Below, one piece after another: positions 54,263 to 63,679 of a stretch of DNA of 64,000 nucleotides. The notes below the pieces were generated by a model, which saw only the letters and a program-made list of their open reading frames with translations, was not told the DNA's origin and ran no database searches. Position 1 is the stretch's first letter, and every line of letters begins with the position of its first letter. Source of the stretch: Liopterus haemorrhoidalis (Eukaryota; Arthropoda; Insecta; Coleoptera; Dytiscidae). The position numbers and the translations under genes were made by a program. Location: positions 22,512,813-22,576,812 of the forward strand of contig OZ020619.1 in assembly GCA_963971575.1 (NCBI GenBank), written 5' to 3'.

Positions 54263-54416
54263 GTCCTCACTTCAAAATTTTAAGTGAAGACTAAAAAAAA
54301 AAGGTCCCCACTTCTAAATTTCAAGTGAAGACTTAAAAAAAAGATCCCCTTGGTTTACGCCCTTTTACCGTGTTTTGCGCCCTAGGCAGTTGCCTAGCGC
54401 CGGCCCTGCCTATACT

Positions 54417-54695
54417 CAGAAGAGTAGGGTACAAACCATAAAGATAGAAGAATCCCTTCGAACGCCACTGGTGAATATTTACTTTCGTCGGTAACATAGA
54501 GAAACTATTTCACAGTGTGTATCGCTAGTCGGTAAAGTAGTTTGTTTTTGAAAAATTGCCAGAATAACAACACGATTTGAAAGTTTTTTTTGTACAAAAA
54601 TCATTTGCACCTGTGTGTTTTTAAATAAGTGGTGAAAATTAGATATAATTTGAAAATTTGTAGCATTTCTTAATCAAAAAAGGAAGATAGTAAAA
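54417..54695 (+). promoter_or_regulatory. TPRKB upstream region
   Basis: 279 bp between the hAT target duplication and the ATG. It should contain the promoter and 5' UTR. No TATA box at a convincing distance is seen. An in-frame stop precedes the ATG, so the start is sound. Promoter location is inference. Confidence 0.4.
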
Positions 54696-55217
54696 ATGGG
54701 AGATGTTGACATAACCTTCGATAAAAGTACAGAATGTAAGCTTAAGATAAGGTTATTCCAAAATGTACAGAACATTGACGATCTCAGAAAACGTATAATT
54801 AACGGAGGACTAGATTGTTGCATTATTAAACCAAAACTAATTATTGATCCGATGCAGATAATAATAGCTGCGAATAAGGCAGCTGTAAGTCGACAGCAAA
54901 ATACTATGGTTACGAGAACAATTAATTCCGAAATACTTTTCAACTTATCAGTTACAAAAAATGTTACCAAAAGTTTAACAACATTTGGAATAGATGATAA
55001 ACAAACATCAATCCTAGTTGCAGTGGTGTACAAAACTGGAAATGAACAACACTATGAAAATATTTTTCAAGAAATTCTTGGTGATAAGTGTAATATTAAA
55101 GACCTAGATAATATCGTAGATAATAATTTAGTTAGAAAAACATATGGTATCAGTGAATCAGATAATATCCACGTTCTGAATAAGATTGTTAATAAAATTG
55201 TTACAAAAGAATGCTAA
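54696..55217 (+). CDS. TPRKB: EKC/KEOPS complex subunit TPRKB/CGI121
   Basis: 173 residues with no intron; the family is about 175. Conserved blocks in order: KLKIRLFQNVQNIDDLRKRI, LDCCIIKPKLIIDP, QIIIAANKAA, TRTINSEILFNLSVTKNVTK, LTTFGIDDKQTSILVAV, VRKTYGISESD. In eukaryotes and archaea this subunit binds the Bud32/PRPK kinase of KEOPS, which makes N6-threonylcarbamoyladenosine at position 37 of ANN-decoding tRNAs. The start has a favourable context (AAAATGG). Stop TAA at 55215. Open, conserved and free of repeats, so probably a live host gene. A retrocopy is not excluded, but no poly-A tail or target duplication is evident. Confidence 0.96.
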   Translation: MGDVDITFDKSTECKLKIRLFQNVQNIDDLRKRIINGGLDCCIIKPKLIIDPMQIIIAANKAAVSRQQNTMVTRTINSEILFNLSVTKNVTKSLTTFGIDDKQTSILVAVVYKTGNEQHYENIFQEILGDKCNIKDLDNIVDNNLVRKTYGISESDNIHVLNKIVNKIVTKEC

Positions 55218-55604
55218 ATAAATATTAAAAATTGTCTCTTGTTTAATTAAATAATCCTACAGATTTTACTTCAAAACCAATATTTACTTATAAGTACATA
55301 GAGAGCCGTATTTACCATGTTGGCCTGTTTTTAAAATCTTTTTTTCATAATAAATCTATTAATTAACTCGGAGGCTATATCTGATTTTTTTTTTTATTAC
55401 TTGTTTTTTGGTCTCATGTTTGATTTCTACACGTTGCAGATGATTATAAGACAATATCCGCAAAAAAATCTCTTATTAACTAAACAGCATAAACGTATAT
55501 GACATTTTTGTCATATAGGTTTATGTTTGTTTATAATAAGAAAACGAATCTTTTTGTTTTATATACTTTTTCGATACGATAAGTATTTGGGGTGTTACGG
55601 GGAG
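55218..55604. other. TPRKB 3' flank
   Basis: AATAAATATTAAAA at 55218-55231 can supply the poly-A signal. The rest is AT-rich and unassigned. Confidence 0.45.
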
Positions 55605-55825
55605 CAGTGGCGCACCCAGGAATTTTAGTTGGGGCGGAAGACAAAATTATCTAAATGTGATTATCTTTAAAAAAAATCTTCGCTTCGGAAGAAGACCAAA
55701 GTGAGACCTAAAAAAAAAGGTCCTTATCTCTATTTTTAAAATTTTCTAGTGTGTTTGTGTTTTTATTTTCATTTTCTTCCTTCTTAGGGCTGGGGGGGCG
55801 GTCAACTCCCCTAAGTGCGCCACTG
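55605..55825. mobile_element. hAT MITE
   Basis: 221 bp from CAGTGGCGCACCCAGG to TAAGTGCGCCACTG. Same termini as 32852-33138. No matching 8-bp flanks (ACGGGGAG, TCCGTGCA). Contains GAGACCTAAAAAAAAAGG poly-A/T motif. Confidence 0.75.
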
Positions 55826-56102
55826 TCCGTGCACCATAAAACTAAAATCTTGAACTAGTTTACTAATTATTTTACGTAGAATGACGAAATATTTCTTTTC
55901 TGTTCAATGCAGTTTTTAATAAGATTATTCTACAAGCTAAATTGAGAGTTACCTATAAAGTTAAATACATTATTTAATATTTACGTAATGGCAAAATTGA
56001 ATATAAGAAAAGTTGTTAAGAATGAAGAAAAGAATCTTCTCTGTTCAATGCGAAGTACCGGCACGCCAGCTAGTAATACATAAGAAAAGTATTACTGTGG
56101 GC

Positions 56103-56299
56103 CAGTGGTGGCGCTAGAGGGGGGCCCGGGCGCCCCTAGAATTGCTTGGAAAAAATATATTTTTGAAGTGAGGACCTTTTTTTTAGGTCATTACTTGTAT
56201 TTTCATATGTAAACGATAAAAAAATATTTCCTGCCCACCCCCCAATTTTACTCAAATTGTTTTGGCCCCCCCAGATTTTAAGAGCTAGCACCGCCACTG
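56103..56299. mobile_element. hAT MITE
   Basis: 197 bp from CAGTGGTGGCGCTAG to CTAGCACCGCCACTG, with perfect duplication CTGTGGGC (56095-56102, 56300-56307). Contains AAGTGAGGACCTTTTTTTTA. Confidence 0.92.
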
Positions 56300-56558
56300 C
56301 TGTGGGCACTCTACCGCACTATCCGCGGGAGTGGTGTGATTCAATAGTGGTATTATTACGCCTGCTTAAGATAACAAACAATTTTAGTACATTGTCACCT
56401 CTGTAATCCTCTATTGATAATTGCAGTTTTATTAATAACATTTTTTTAACTAATTTTTAAGTAAAATAAAAAATTTACAAAAAATGCCGTTTTTAATCTA
56501 ACTAATCTTATAAATTGCTTTATTAAATTAGGGGGGCGGGCTCCAGAAACCGTTTGTA

Positions 56559-57553
56559 TATATATATATATATATTATTCCCTAGGCCTTGCGGCGTTCG
56601 GGGTATTAACCATTACAAAAAATAAAACAATCAATCCAAAAATAAATAAATAACAATCCAATACAATTTACGATGTTTTTTCTCTTTTCTATCTTCTTGC
56701 TCCAATGTCCCTCTCCTTCTTCCTGTTCTCCTTCTAGTTTCCCTCTCCGATCTCCTTCCTTCTTGCTTCCAGTTCTCTCGCCCATCTTTGATTTATTTTA
56801 TTTCATTCTCTTCCCTTCCAACCATTTCTTCACCCCTCCTCCTATCTCCCTTCCTTCCTCCTCATTTATAGGTAACCTCATCCCCCTTCCTTCCTTCCAT
56901 TTCCTTCCCATCGGGTCTCCTCCTTCTTTCCTTTACCCCTTCCTGTTATCCTTCCCCAATTTCCATCCTTCTTTTCCCTAATTCCCTTGCCCACCTCTCC
57001 CCCTTCCATCTTCGTGTAACAGGTCTAATGTGCTCCCCGACTATACTGTCATCTCTCTACAACTCTTCGCGAGGTGCTCTATATCTTTCTCCTCCTCCCC
57101 GCACATCTTTTCCTCCTGTTTCCTCCAATATCTATTTCCTCTCTCTTCATTCCCTCACCTTAGCCTCGCAATCCTCCTAACTCTCCCTCCTGACCTTCCT
57201 CTTTCTCCCTTCAAGTAGCTTAGTACCCCTATAGTTCTGACCTCCTTATATCTCCCTGCGCTCCTTGATTTGTCTATTGTGACTGTCCTTTCTTGCTCCC
57301 CCACTTCCTTATCCCTCCTCCACAACTCCTCAATCACGCTTATTCCGTCTTTTCTTCTCCTTTCCACCTCCGTCGCATCCAATCCGCATCTCCAGTAATA
57401 CTCCTTTCTCATCTCTCTCCATGCGTACCATCTTCCTTTCTGTTCCTCTCTGGCTCTTTCCTCCCAGCATTCCCCCATTCTTTTTTTGTCTGTTTCTATT
57501 CTAACTTTCTCCTCGTACTTAACCGCCCTCCTTCCTGTACCTACTTTCATACC
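56559..57553 (-). pseudogene. 5'-truncated LINE with purine-rich ORF2 C-terminus
   Basis: The reverse strand reads CWEERAREEQKGRWYAWREM, then ERRRKDGISVIEELW, then KEVGEQERTVTIDKSR (57155-57550). Further stop-broken Arg/Glu/Lys-rich sequence follows, including a Cys/His piece near 57060-57130. This charged C-terminus is typical of a LINE group common in ants and other insects. The 3' UTR ends CCTAGGGAATAA and a TA-dinucleotide tail at 56559-56578. Target duplication GAAACCGTTTGTA at 56546-56558 and 57554-57566 fixes both ends. Only ~1 kb was copied. Confidence 0.8.
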
Positions 57554-57566
57554 GAAACCGTTTGTA

Positions 57567-58524
57567 CTTCGGGCCTCTATGTAAGTAAATACGCTCCTGA
57601 GTTCATATGGTTATTTTTGTAAAATTAAGGCAAAATATGTTTTGTAATCCTCCCCTTCACCTTTCTTATTTTTAAAGCAACAACAGGGAATTAGCCTGAC
57701 CATTGAGAACTGACACGCTCTAGTACTGTTTGAACTTATTACATATGTTCTAGTGTTGAATTTTTGTTAGAATGTCGATAGAAGTTGTGAAAAACTATAA
57801 AGTAGAACAAATTGTAGTGTTTTTCGCTGTCATTCAATACAGGACAAAGATAGGCATCTTAGTTTTTTTTTTTTTCTTAAGAAAAATGGGGGGGAAATTT
57901 AATATTAAGTCCAGATTGGGAAAATATTTGGTTATGGACAGAAAAAAGGCATGGGAATATATTTTGAGATAAAAAGTAACTGATAATATGCGAGTTTGTT
58001 CATTACATTTGTCACAGAAAAACAAAACTGCACTAATATGCTTGCACCTGCAAGTTGCATATTTAACTTTTAGCTGCTCCTGTCCAACTAAAACTAATTT
58101 TATTTCATGAGGCAATGAACATAATGCACTTGTTTACAAGCAGAATCCATATATTGTAAATTCTGATGACCGACACTCAGATGTACCACATAAATACGTG
58201 CCCGGCATTTAACACCTGCTCAACTACAAATTACACTTCAATAAATCTACTGAAATTAAACTTTAAATACTGTAATTTGATGCCCACCTTCTGTTATACA
58301 CGTCGATATATGTGTAGCACTTAAAAATTAAAAAAAATCGCAAATATTTACTCGCATTTTCCTAAAATAAAAATGTACTGTGTTTAAATTAACATGTTCG
58401 CTATTAGCATATTGACAGCTGAGTACTAGACACAACAGATATTTGCTAATAGTATTATTTTCAATACTTAATGCATTTACTTTAATTATATTTTAATTAA
58501 GAAAATAATACAAACGAACATTAC
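57567..58524. other. Unassigned stretch
   Basis: Short ORFs at 57772-57972 and 57834-58115 overlap on opposite strands without domains. Nothing recognised. Confidence 0.4.
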
Positions 58525-58528
58525 TATA

Positions 58529-58855
58529 GACCGTTCAAACGTTAGAATGCAGTACAGGGTAATTGGAGTAGAACTTCTTCATACTTTCCAATGGGTTATC
58601 CCAATAACAATATCCTTTTCTTTCTTGGCGAGGTTGCCAGCTGTAAAACGCGCTGATCGTTGAAAACGCTGCACAAATGGTTATTCATTTTTCCCTAACA
58701 TTCTTTTCATTTTATTTTAATAAATTATCAACAAAAAATATAAAATTGCGCATAATATTTTGCGTTCATTGGCATATTTGACACCTTTACATCATTTGGC
58801 AACACCGCTCTCATTTCCCATAAGAACAATACTGCATTCTAACGTTTGAAAAGAC
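58529..58855. mobile_element. MITE with ends GACCGTTCAAACGTTAG
   Basis: 327 bp. Left GACCGTTCAAACGTTAGAAT and right (complement) GTCTTTTCAAACGTTAGAAT, flanked by TATA on both sides (58525-58528, 58856-58859). The true target may be TA. Non-coding; superfamily uncertain. Confidence 0.7.
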
Positions 58856-58984
58856 TATAAGGGAAACTTATTAAGCGCCCTGACATCTGGTGGCGATTTG
58901 CGGCAGATACGAGAGTGACATTGTTTCGTTTTGTTCAATGGAGATACGTGTTTTTTTGTTGTTTGTGTTTTATTTTTGTGAATC

Positions 58985-59161
58985 ATGGTAAAAAAAAACA
59001 ATTCATTTTGTTGTGTGCCGCAGTGTAAATCGTGGATAAAGAAGAATCCCACTTTAACATTCCATCATTTTCCTAAATCGGAAACAATATCAATTGAAAT
59101 GACATTTGGAGTTAGAAAGAAAGTGGTACGCCATTGTCTCGTTCTCTTTCAGAATAATTAA
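58985..59161 (+). pseudogene. THAP-domain fragment (P-element-like)
   Basis: 58 codons: MVKKNNSFCCVPQCKSW, then LTFHHFPKSETISI. CxxxC...W...LTFHxFP is the first half of a THAP zinc finger. The second half (W, C..H) does not follow in frame. It begins 130 bp after a TIR element, and the intervening GACATCTGGTGGCGA is shared with the MITE at 25472. P-like element remnant or truncated host THAP gene. Confidence 0.55.
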
Positions 59162-60159
59162 TAATAGGCAAAATTATCCTTTGAATACGGCTACTAAGAG
59201 CTTTCGGTACTTTTATTATAATAATATTTGTGTAAGATACCGGACATATAAATGTACTTATACATTTGTTTATCTGGGTAGAAATGACTTCTTATCTAGA
59301 GAATAGCGTGTGGGAAAAAGAGATTTCGACTTATGAAATTTTTTGCTGATACATATATTTATGCCAATATGCGATGTTATTTGGACCATCGCATCGGGGA
59401 GTTTTAGAAGTTTATTTCTCTATATCCACCGTTAAGAGTAGTTCAGTTAATTTTAGTCAATTGTTATTTTTGGTTATAAATATCATTTGATATAAGATTA
59501 AATATCATTTGGTTATAAATAAGACTGCTTATTAACTTTGGATTTATATTTAGTGCAGTGCTTAAATTTAGACTCTTGTTAAACACAAATTGTGAAGTGG
59601 AATATTTTAACAGAAGTACATTTATGTGCGCAATGAATAGGATCGCTAAATTGCAAGTAAAACTATTTGTTTTGTTAAAACTTTATGTTTATGTACTGTT
59701 TAAATTGTAATAATAATTATCTTTTCATTGTTTTATTTTAAATGCGCGTTATAATTTTAAACCGGTCTAACCACCAATTCCGTGGTGAACCCTTTATTTA
59801 ATTTAGAGCTATTGCACCTATGTACATATTGGACCTACAAGAAACGCAGGTAGATACGTTGATATTAACAAACAATACGAACGCACGGGCGACGTCCTTT
59901 ACAATTTGATACAATTCAAACAAAACGTAAATTTAACATGACTCGTCCAAAAGACGTTGCAACTTAAGCAAAGACTACCAACCTGTGGAAGCCAAATGTA
60001 ATAACTGAGCAATGCTTGCATGTTTGTTACATTACGATCTAATATTGACAATTAAATGAACCAAGTATGACGTCATTTCATAGTAAACTTGAATGAACCT
60101 TAGTAATCAGAGCTTTGCTAATAACAGAGTTAGCAATCATACCGAGTTGACGTTGAACA
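59162..60159. other. Unassigned AT-rich stretch
   Basis: Nothing recognised. Confidence 0.4.
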
Positions 60160-60260
60160 TCCTGAATATAGTGCCGAATATAGTTCTGGAAACGGGGAAC
60201 TTACCTTCTCTATCTTATGCGACACCTAGGTGTCGAGAGCCTATTGATATATTAGTTAAA
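60160..60260 (+). repeat. SINE-like segment, mate of 29600-29700
   Basis: GGAAACGGGGAACTTACC followed by TTCTCTATCTTATGCGACAC parallels 29630-29670. No tail or promoter box. Confidence 0.4.
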
Positions 60261-60439
60261 AAAATTAAATGGTTATAAAAAACTTTTTGTAAAGTTTTAA
60301 GTTGATTTGCCATCCTAATTACTAAATAAGTAATTTTTACTTTAATTAAAATAATACATAGTTCTGCCATAAATAATGTTACAAAGTTTTTGGATTATAA
60401 TAAAAAAACAAAAACAACGCACGTTATAAATGATTTTTT

Positions 60440-61240
60440 ATATTGTTACACTTACACATATATCATATTAAATGAAAATAAATGTCTTAGTCAAAATGAC
60501 CTTCCTTCTCCTTCACACAGGCCTTTAAACGTGACGGTCAATCATCAATGGCAGTACGCACAACATCCATTGGAAAATTGGCCCCATTTCTTCAACAATT
60601 GCTTTAGATTCTCTAAATTTAGATGTCGTCTGCTACAGGGCATATCCTCCAACACTGACCACAATTTGTAGTTCTGCGGATTTAAATCTCAGCTTCCAGA
60701 AGGCCAATCTTCAGCTCTAATGAACTCCGGTGTATGAGTTTCCAGTCATTGCCGTGTGGACTTTGCCTTGTGAGCTGGAGCAGAATCCTGCTGGGAGATC
60801 CAATGACCAGAATTATACATGGTCTCATTAAGAGGCTTGACGGCCTTGTCCAAATTATCTTCACACTCCACCAAACCATCACAGATGGGATGATCTCTCT
60901 GAACTCAGTGAATAACTTAGCCGCCTCTCGAGATCTATGTGCATACACTCGATCATTTTGTTTATTAAATTTTTCTTTGTTGAAAATGTTTTCATCGGAA
61001 AAAAGAATTTTGCGATGCATTTTGTCTGAGTACCGCTGAATCAGTTGTTTAACTCTGGTCTTACTGATGTCTCATAGAGATAGAATAAGCAAGTGTCCAG
61101 TGCTTCTTCGGTAAGCCCCCATCTTAAGGTCTGATTTGGTATCGCGGGGCATACTCCGTGTAGAAATACCCATCTCCCTGGATATGATTTTTTGTTTACG
61201 GAGTGGAATTATCCGAATTCTGTTACTCACGGCTTTGATC
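60440..61240 (-). pseudogene. Tc1/mariner-superfamily transposase relic (maT-like)
   Basis: The reverse strand reads ILFSDENIFNKEKFNKQNDR and VYAHRSREAAKLF (first Asp block, about 60930-61015), then VMVWWSVK. After frame changes PAHKAKSTRQ, ETHTPEFIRAEDWPSGS, KLWSVLEDMPCSRRHLNLEN and LKQLLKKWGQFSNGCC follow (60530-60780). Many stops; the region of the last Asp reads DLNPQNYKLW, so Asp has become Asn. Function lost. No TIRs identified. Confidence 0.8.
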
Positions 61241-61355
61241 ATTGCTGGAGTTCGTACAGTTCGCGGGCTACCACTTCTTTGGCGATCTTCAATACCGTGA
61301 GTATCCTAAAGATAAAATATTACAAATGTCTCCCGGCGTCTTCTCAACTCTATGT

Positions 61356-61943
61356 AAAGGTTCCCACAAACCAACGCGGCTACGGTGGCGATCGCGGTGG
61401 CGGTCACAGTGCCAGTCTAAAGGAACGTACTTATGTAATACAATAAGATAACACATATACAAGCGTTCTAATATAAAAAAATGGCGGCTTGTGCTGCGTT
61501 CAGTTTTGCGATGGCAAAGCGGTGGCGGTCAACAAGGACTCAACAAGCTGCGTTTGATCGCGGCGATAGTCGTTGTGTTTATATCCGAGGGTGATATTTT
61601 CTCTAATTATGGAAAATTTAACTGAAAACATAATAGAAGCTGTAAAAGAAATGAAAATTGTATATGACTTATCACATCTGGAGTATAAAAATATTAGGAA
61701 CAAAACAATGTGTGGGATGAAATAAGAAAACGTGTCACATCTTCAAGAAGTGCTGCCAAAATCAGTGTTTCCTTTTATTTTACTGTTGGCATTATACAAT
61801 TCTCACACAACCGTATTGTGCCGTGATTCACTAAAACTATAGCTAATCGTTACCGCCACCGTGAAAAATATTGCACGAGTTCGAGCAGACCTGGATCGCG
61901 TCTAGTACCGCTACCGTGACCGCGTTGGTTTGTGGAAGCCTTT
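61356..61943. mobile_element. PIF/Harbinger-like TIR element carrying a MADF fragment
   Basis: 588 bp with ~24-bp inverted ends AAAGGTTCCCACAAACCAAC and AAAGGCTTCCACAAACCAAC followed by GCGG. TACGGTGGCG and ACGGTAGCGG follow, as in Harbinger-type GCGGT-rich termini. Target duplication not resolved. The Myb/MADF-type coding remnant inside supports PIF/Harbinger, which encodes such a second protein. Confidence 0.65.
61609..61745 (+). pseudogene. MADF-domain N-terminal fragment
   Basis: MENLTENIIEAVKEMKIVYD, then LSHLEYKNIRNK. After a one-base shift near 61702 it reads NVWDEIRKRV. IEAVKxxxxxYDxSHxxYKN...WxEI is the start of the MADF/Myb-SANT-like domain. It would help a Harbinger transposase bind its ends. 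Truncated after ~50 residues. Confidence 0.65.
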
Positions 61944-61994
61944 CAGGATTCCACCAGATTTATAACTGAACTAGGTATTTAAGAGAAAAGATGC

Positions 61995-62395
61995 AGATGC
62001 CGGTCGGCGTGGTCTAGCGCAGAGTTTCCCAACCGACGGTCCGCGAGATTTTTTTTTACTATGCAACTTTTCGCGTAATAATGTATAACCTACTTAATTT
62101 TGAGATGAAAATCTCGGTCTTTAATCTGTTAATTAGTAAGAATTTGTTTCTTTTTCACTACTTATATGTGATTTTTTATTTGTTGTTTGTAATCAGTGCA
62201 ATAAAAAATATAAAACTTTTGCGATACACATTACTTTCTAAACTTGCCGGTCCACGAATTTTTTCTAGGTCACTTGTCGGTCCGCTATGAAAAAAGGTAG
62301 GGAAACGCTGGTCTAGCGGACAGTGCAGTGATACACTGACTGGTAAGCTAGGGTGTCGAATCCCGGTGATAGCATGGATGTTTGAATATGTATTT
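61995..62395 (+). repeat. tRNA-derived SINE interrupted by a hAT MITE
   Basis: Box A TGGTCTAGCGG is split after TGGTCTAGCG (62010-62019) and resumes at 62319. Box B GTGTCGAATCC lies at 62353-62363. Without the 291-bp MITE and one target copy the boxes stand ~45 bp apart, as in tRNA-derived pol III promoters. The body after box B is short and its 3' end is not defined. Confidence 0.7.
62020..62310. mobile_element. hAT MITE in SINE box A
   Basis: 291 bp from CAGAGTTTCCCAACC to GGTAGGGAAACGCTG, with perfect duplication GTCTAGCG (62012-62019, 62311-62318). GGTCCGC lies near both ends. Confidence 0.92.
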
Positions 62396-63084
62396 GTAGT
62401 TTTTAAGATTTATTTGTATTAAGAACAATAAATAATAAAACGATATACATGTTAGTGGCTAATAGTTGCCAATAAATTAATTTAAATGAAAAATATACAG
62501 ATTATTTAAACACACTATGAAGGTTAAATTTTTTATTTGGTATTTCTATAGGCAAAATATTTGTACAATTAATAAAAGATATATTTGTCAAGAGCAGATG
62601 AGCAACAAATGAGCCCAATCAAATAAAAATAACAGTTCTTAATACACTCCTAACATTTAACCGTTTACCTTATGAATTTTTAGATCAAATAGCCCATTAT
62701 TTTCTTTATTTAATTTACATTAATAAATTTTCATATAGTCATAACTAGTGATCGGACAAAATAAGTCTTAATATAAGATATCTTATAAGAAACATGTTAA
62801 AATCATTCATATCAATCGGCAAATATATTCTAATTTGTTTAACTGAATATTATGTGCATATCGCTTCCTTAAAATTGTGAATATGATTGAGGTACAATTG
62901 TCCAAACAAGTAACTCTTTTGAAATGTGTCTACAAATCAAAGGAAAAACGTTTACTAATTGATTGAACCTATGCTGACATATTTTTAATGAGATGATTTA
63001 ATTTCTTATCTTTATTTTAACTATTATCGTTAGCTATTGATTTTTTTTTAAAATAAAAATGAATTACAACATACAAAATTTTAC
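62396..63084. other. Unassigned AT-rich stretch
   Basis: Nothing recognised. Confidence 0.4.
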
Positions 63085-63088
63085 ATTT

Positions 63089-63337
63089 GGAGGGTTCAGA
63101 AGCCAAACCGTGTAAGTAAAATTTTCCCTGAAAATGGCTTACGTAGTTCAAGAACCTCTTTATTGTTAAAACTTTCGGTTGACAAAGCAATCTTGTACTT
63201 AAATTTATTTGTATGTTATCTATCAGTAAAAATATTCTTCTATATCCTATATAAGCAATGATATTTTTTTACTTTAAGACTTAATTATCTCATTTTCAGT
63301 GTCTATTGACTTACACTGATTGGCTTCTGAACCCTCC
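63089..63337. mobile_element. MITE with ends GGAGGGTTCAGAAGCCAA
   Basis: 249 bp with ~29-bp inverted ends (GGAGGGTTCAGAAGCCAA then GTGTAAGT), flanked by ATTT on both sides (63085-63088, 63338-63341). Non-coding. Superfamily not determined. Confidence 0.75.
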
Positions 63338-63341
63338 ATTT

Positions 63342-63679
63342 AAAAACTATGCCTATGAAGACATTAAATTTAGTTCAGAGCCTAAATACGTCCTAACACT
63401 AGTCATAACACTTTTATCACACAGAAGGAGTACTGTCATTTGCATAAGACAATTTTTTTAAACATCGCTAAGAGCTTTATTTTTTTTTTAATATACAGCT
63501 GACTCTTGACTCTTGTAATACAGGCTGTTGGAATATGTGTTATTGGAGCATTATAAAATAGAACTACATTGTGGCTTTTAAATATCTTCATTCACTGATA
63601 GCCAGATAACAACTAGTTTGTTCGATTAAGTGTGATTAATACAAATGAATAGTCACTTGTTTTTATTTTAGTTTTGAAG
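63342..63679. other. Unassigned AT-rich stretch
   Basis: Nothing recognised. Confidence 0.4.

Larger units (their letters stand above)
53009..54408. mobile_element. Composite 1.4-kb hAT element
   Basis: 1400 bp from CAGGGCCGGCGCTAGAG to CTAGCGCCGGCCCTG, with perfect duplication CCTATACT (53001-53008, 54409-54416). GACGCCCTAGGCAA and its complement extend the TIR to ~36 bp. It carries no transposase but does contain a SINE-like piece, a GTAGGTATGACC-family repeat and poly-A/T motifs near both ends. The target is ~280 bp upstream of the TPRKB start codon. Confidence 0.9.

Noticed and set aside
56673..57622. Forward Ser/Pro/Phe-rich ORFs at 56673-56981, 57030-57218 and 57293-57622
   Set aside because: They are the complement of the purine-rich LINE ORF2 end on the reverse strand.
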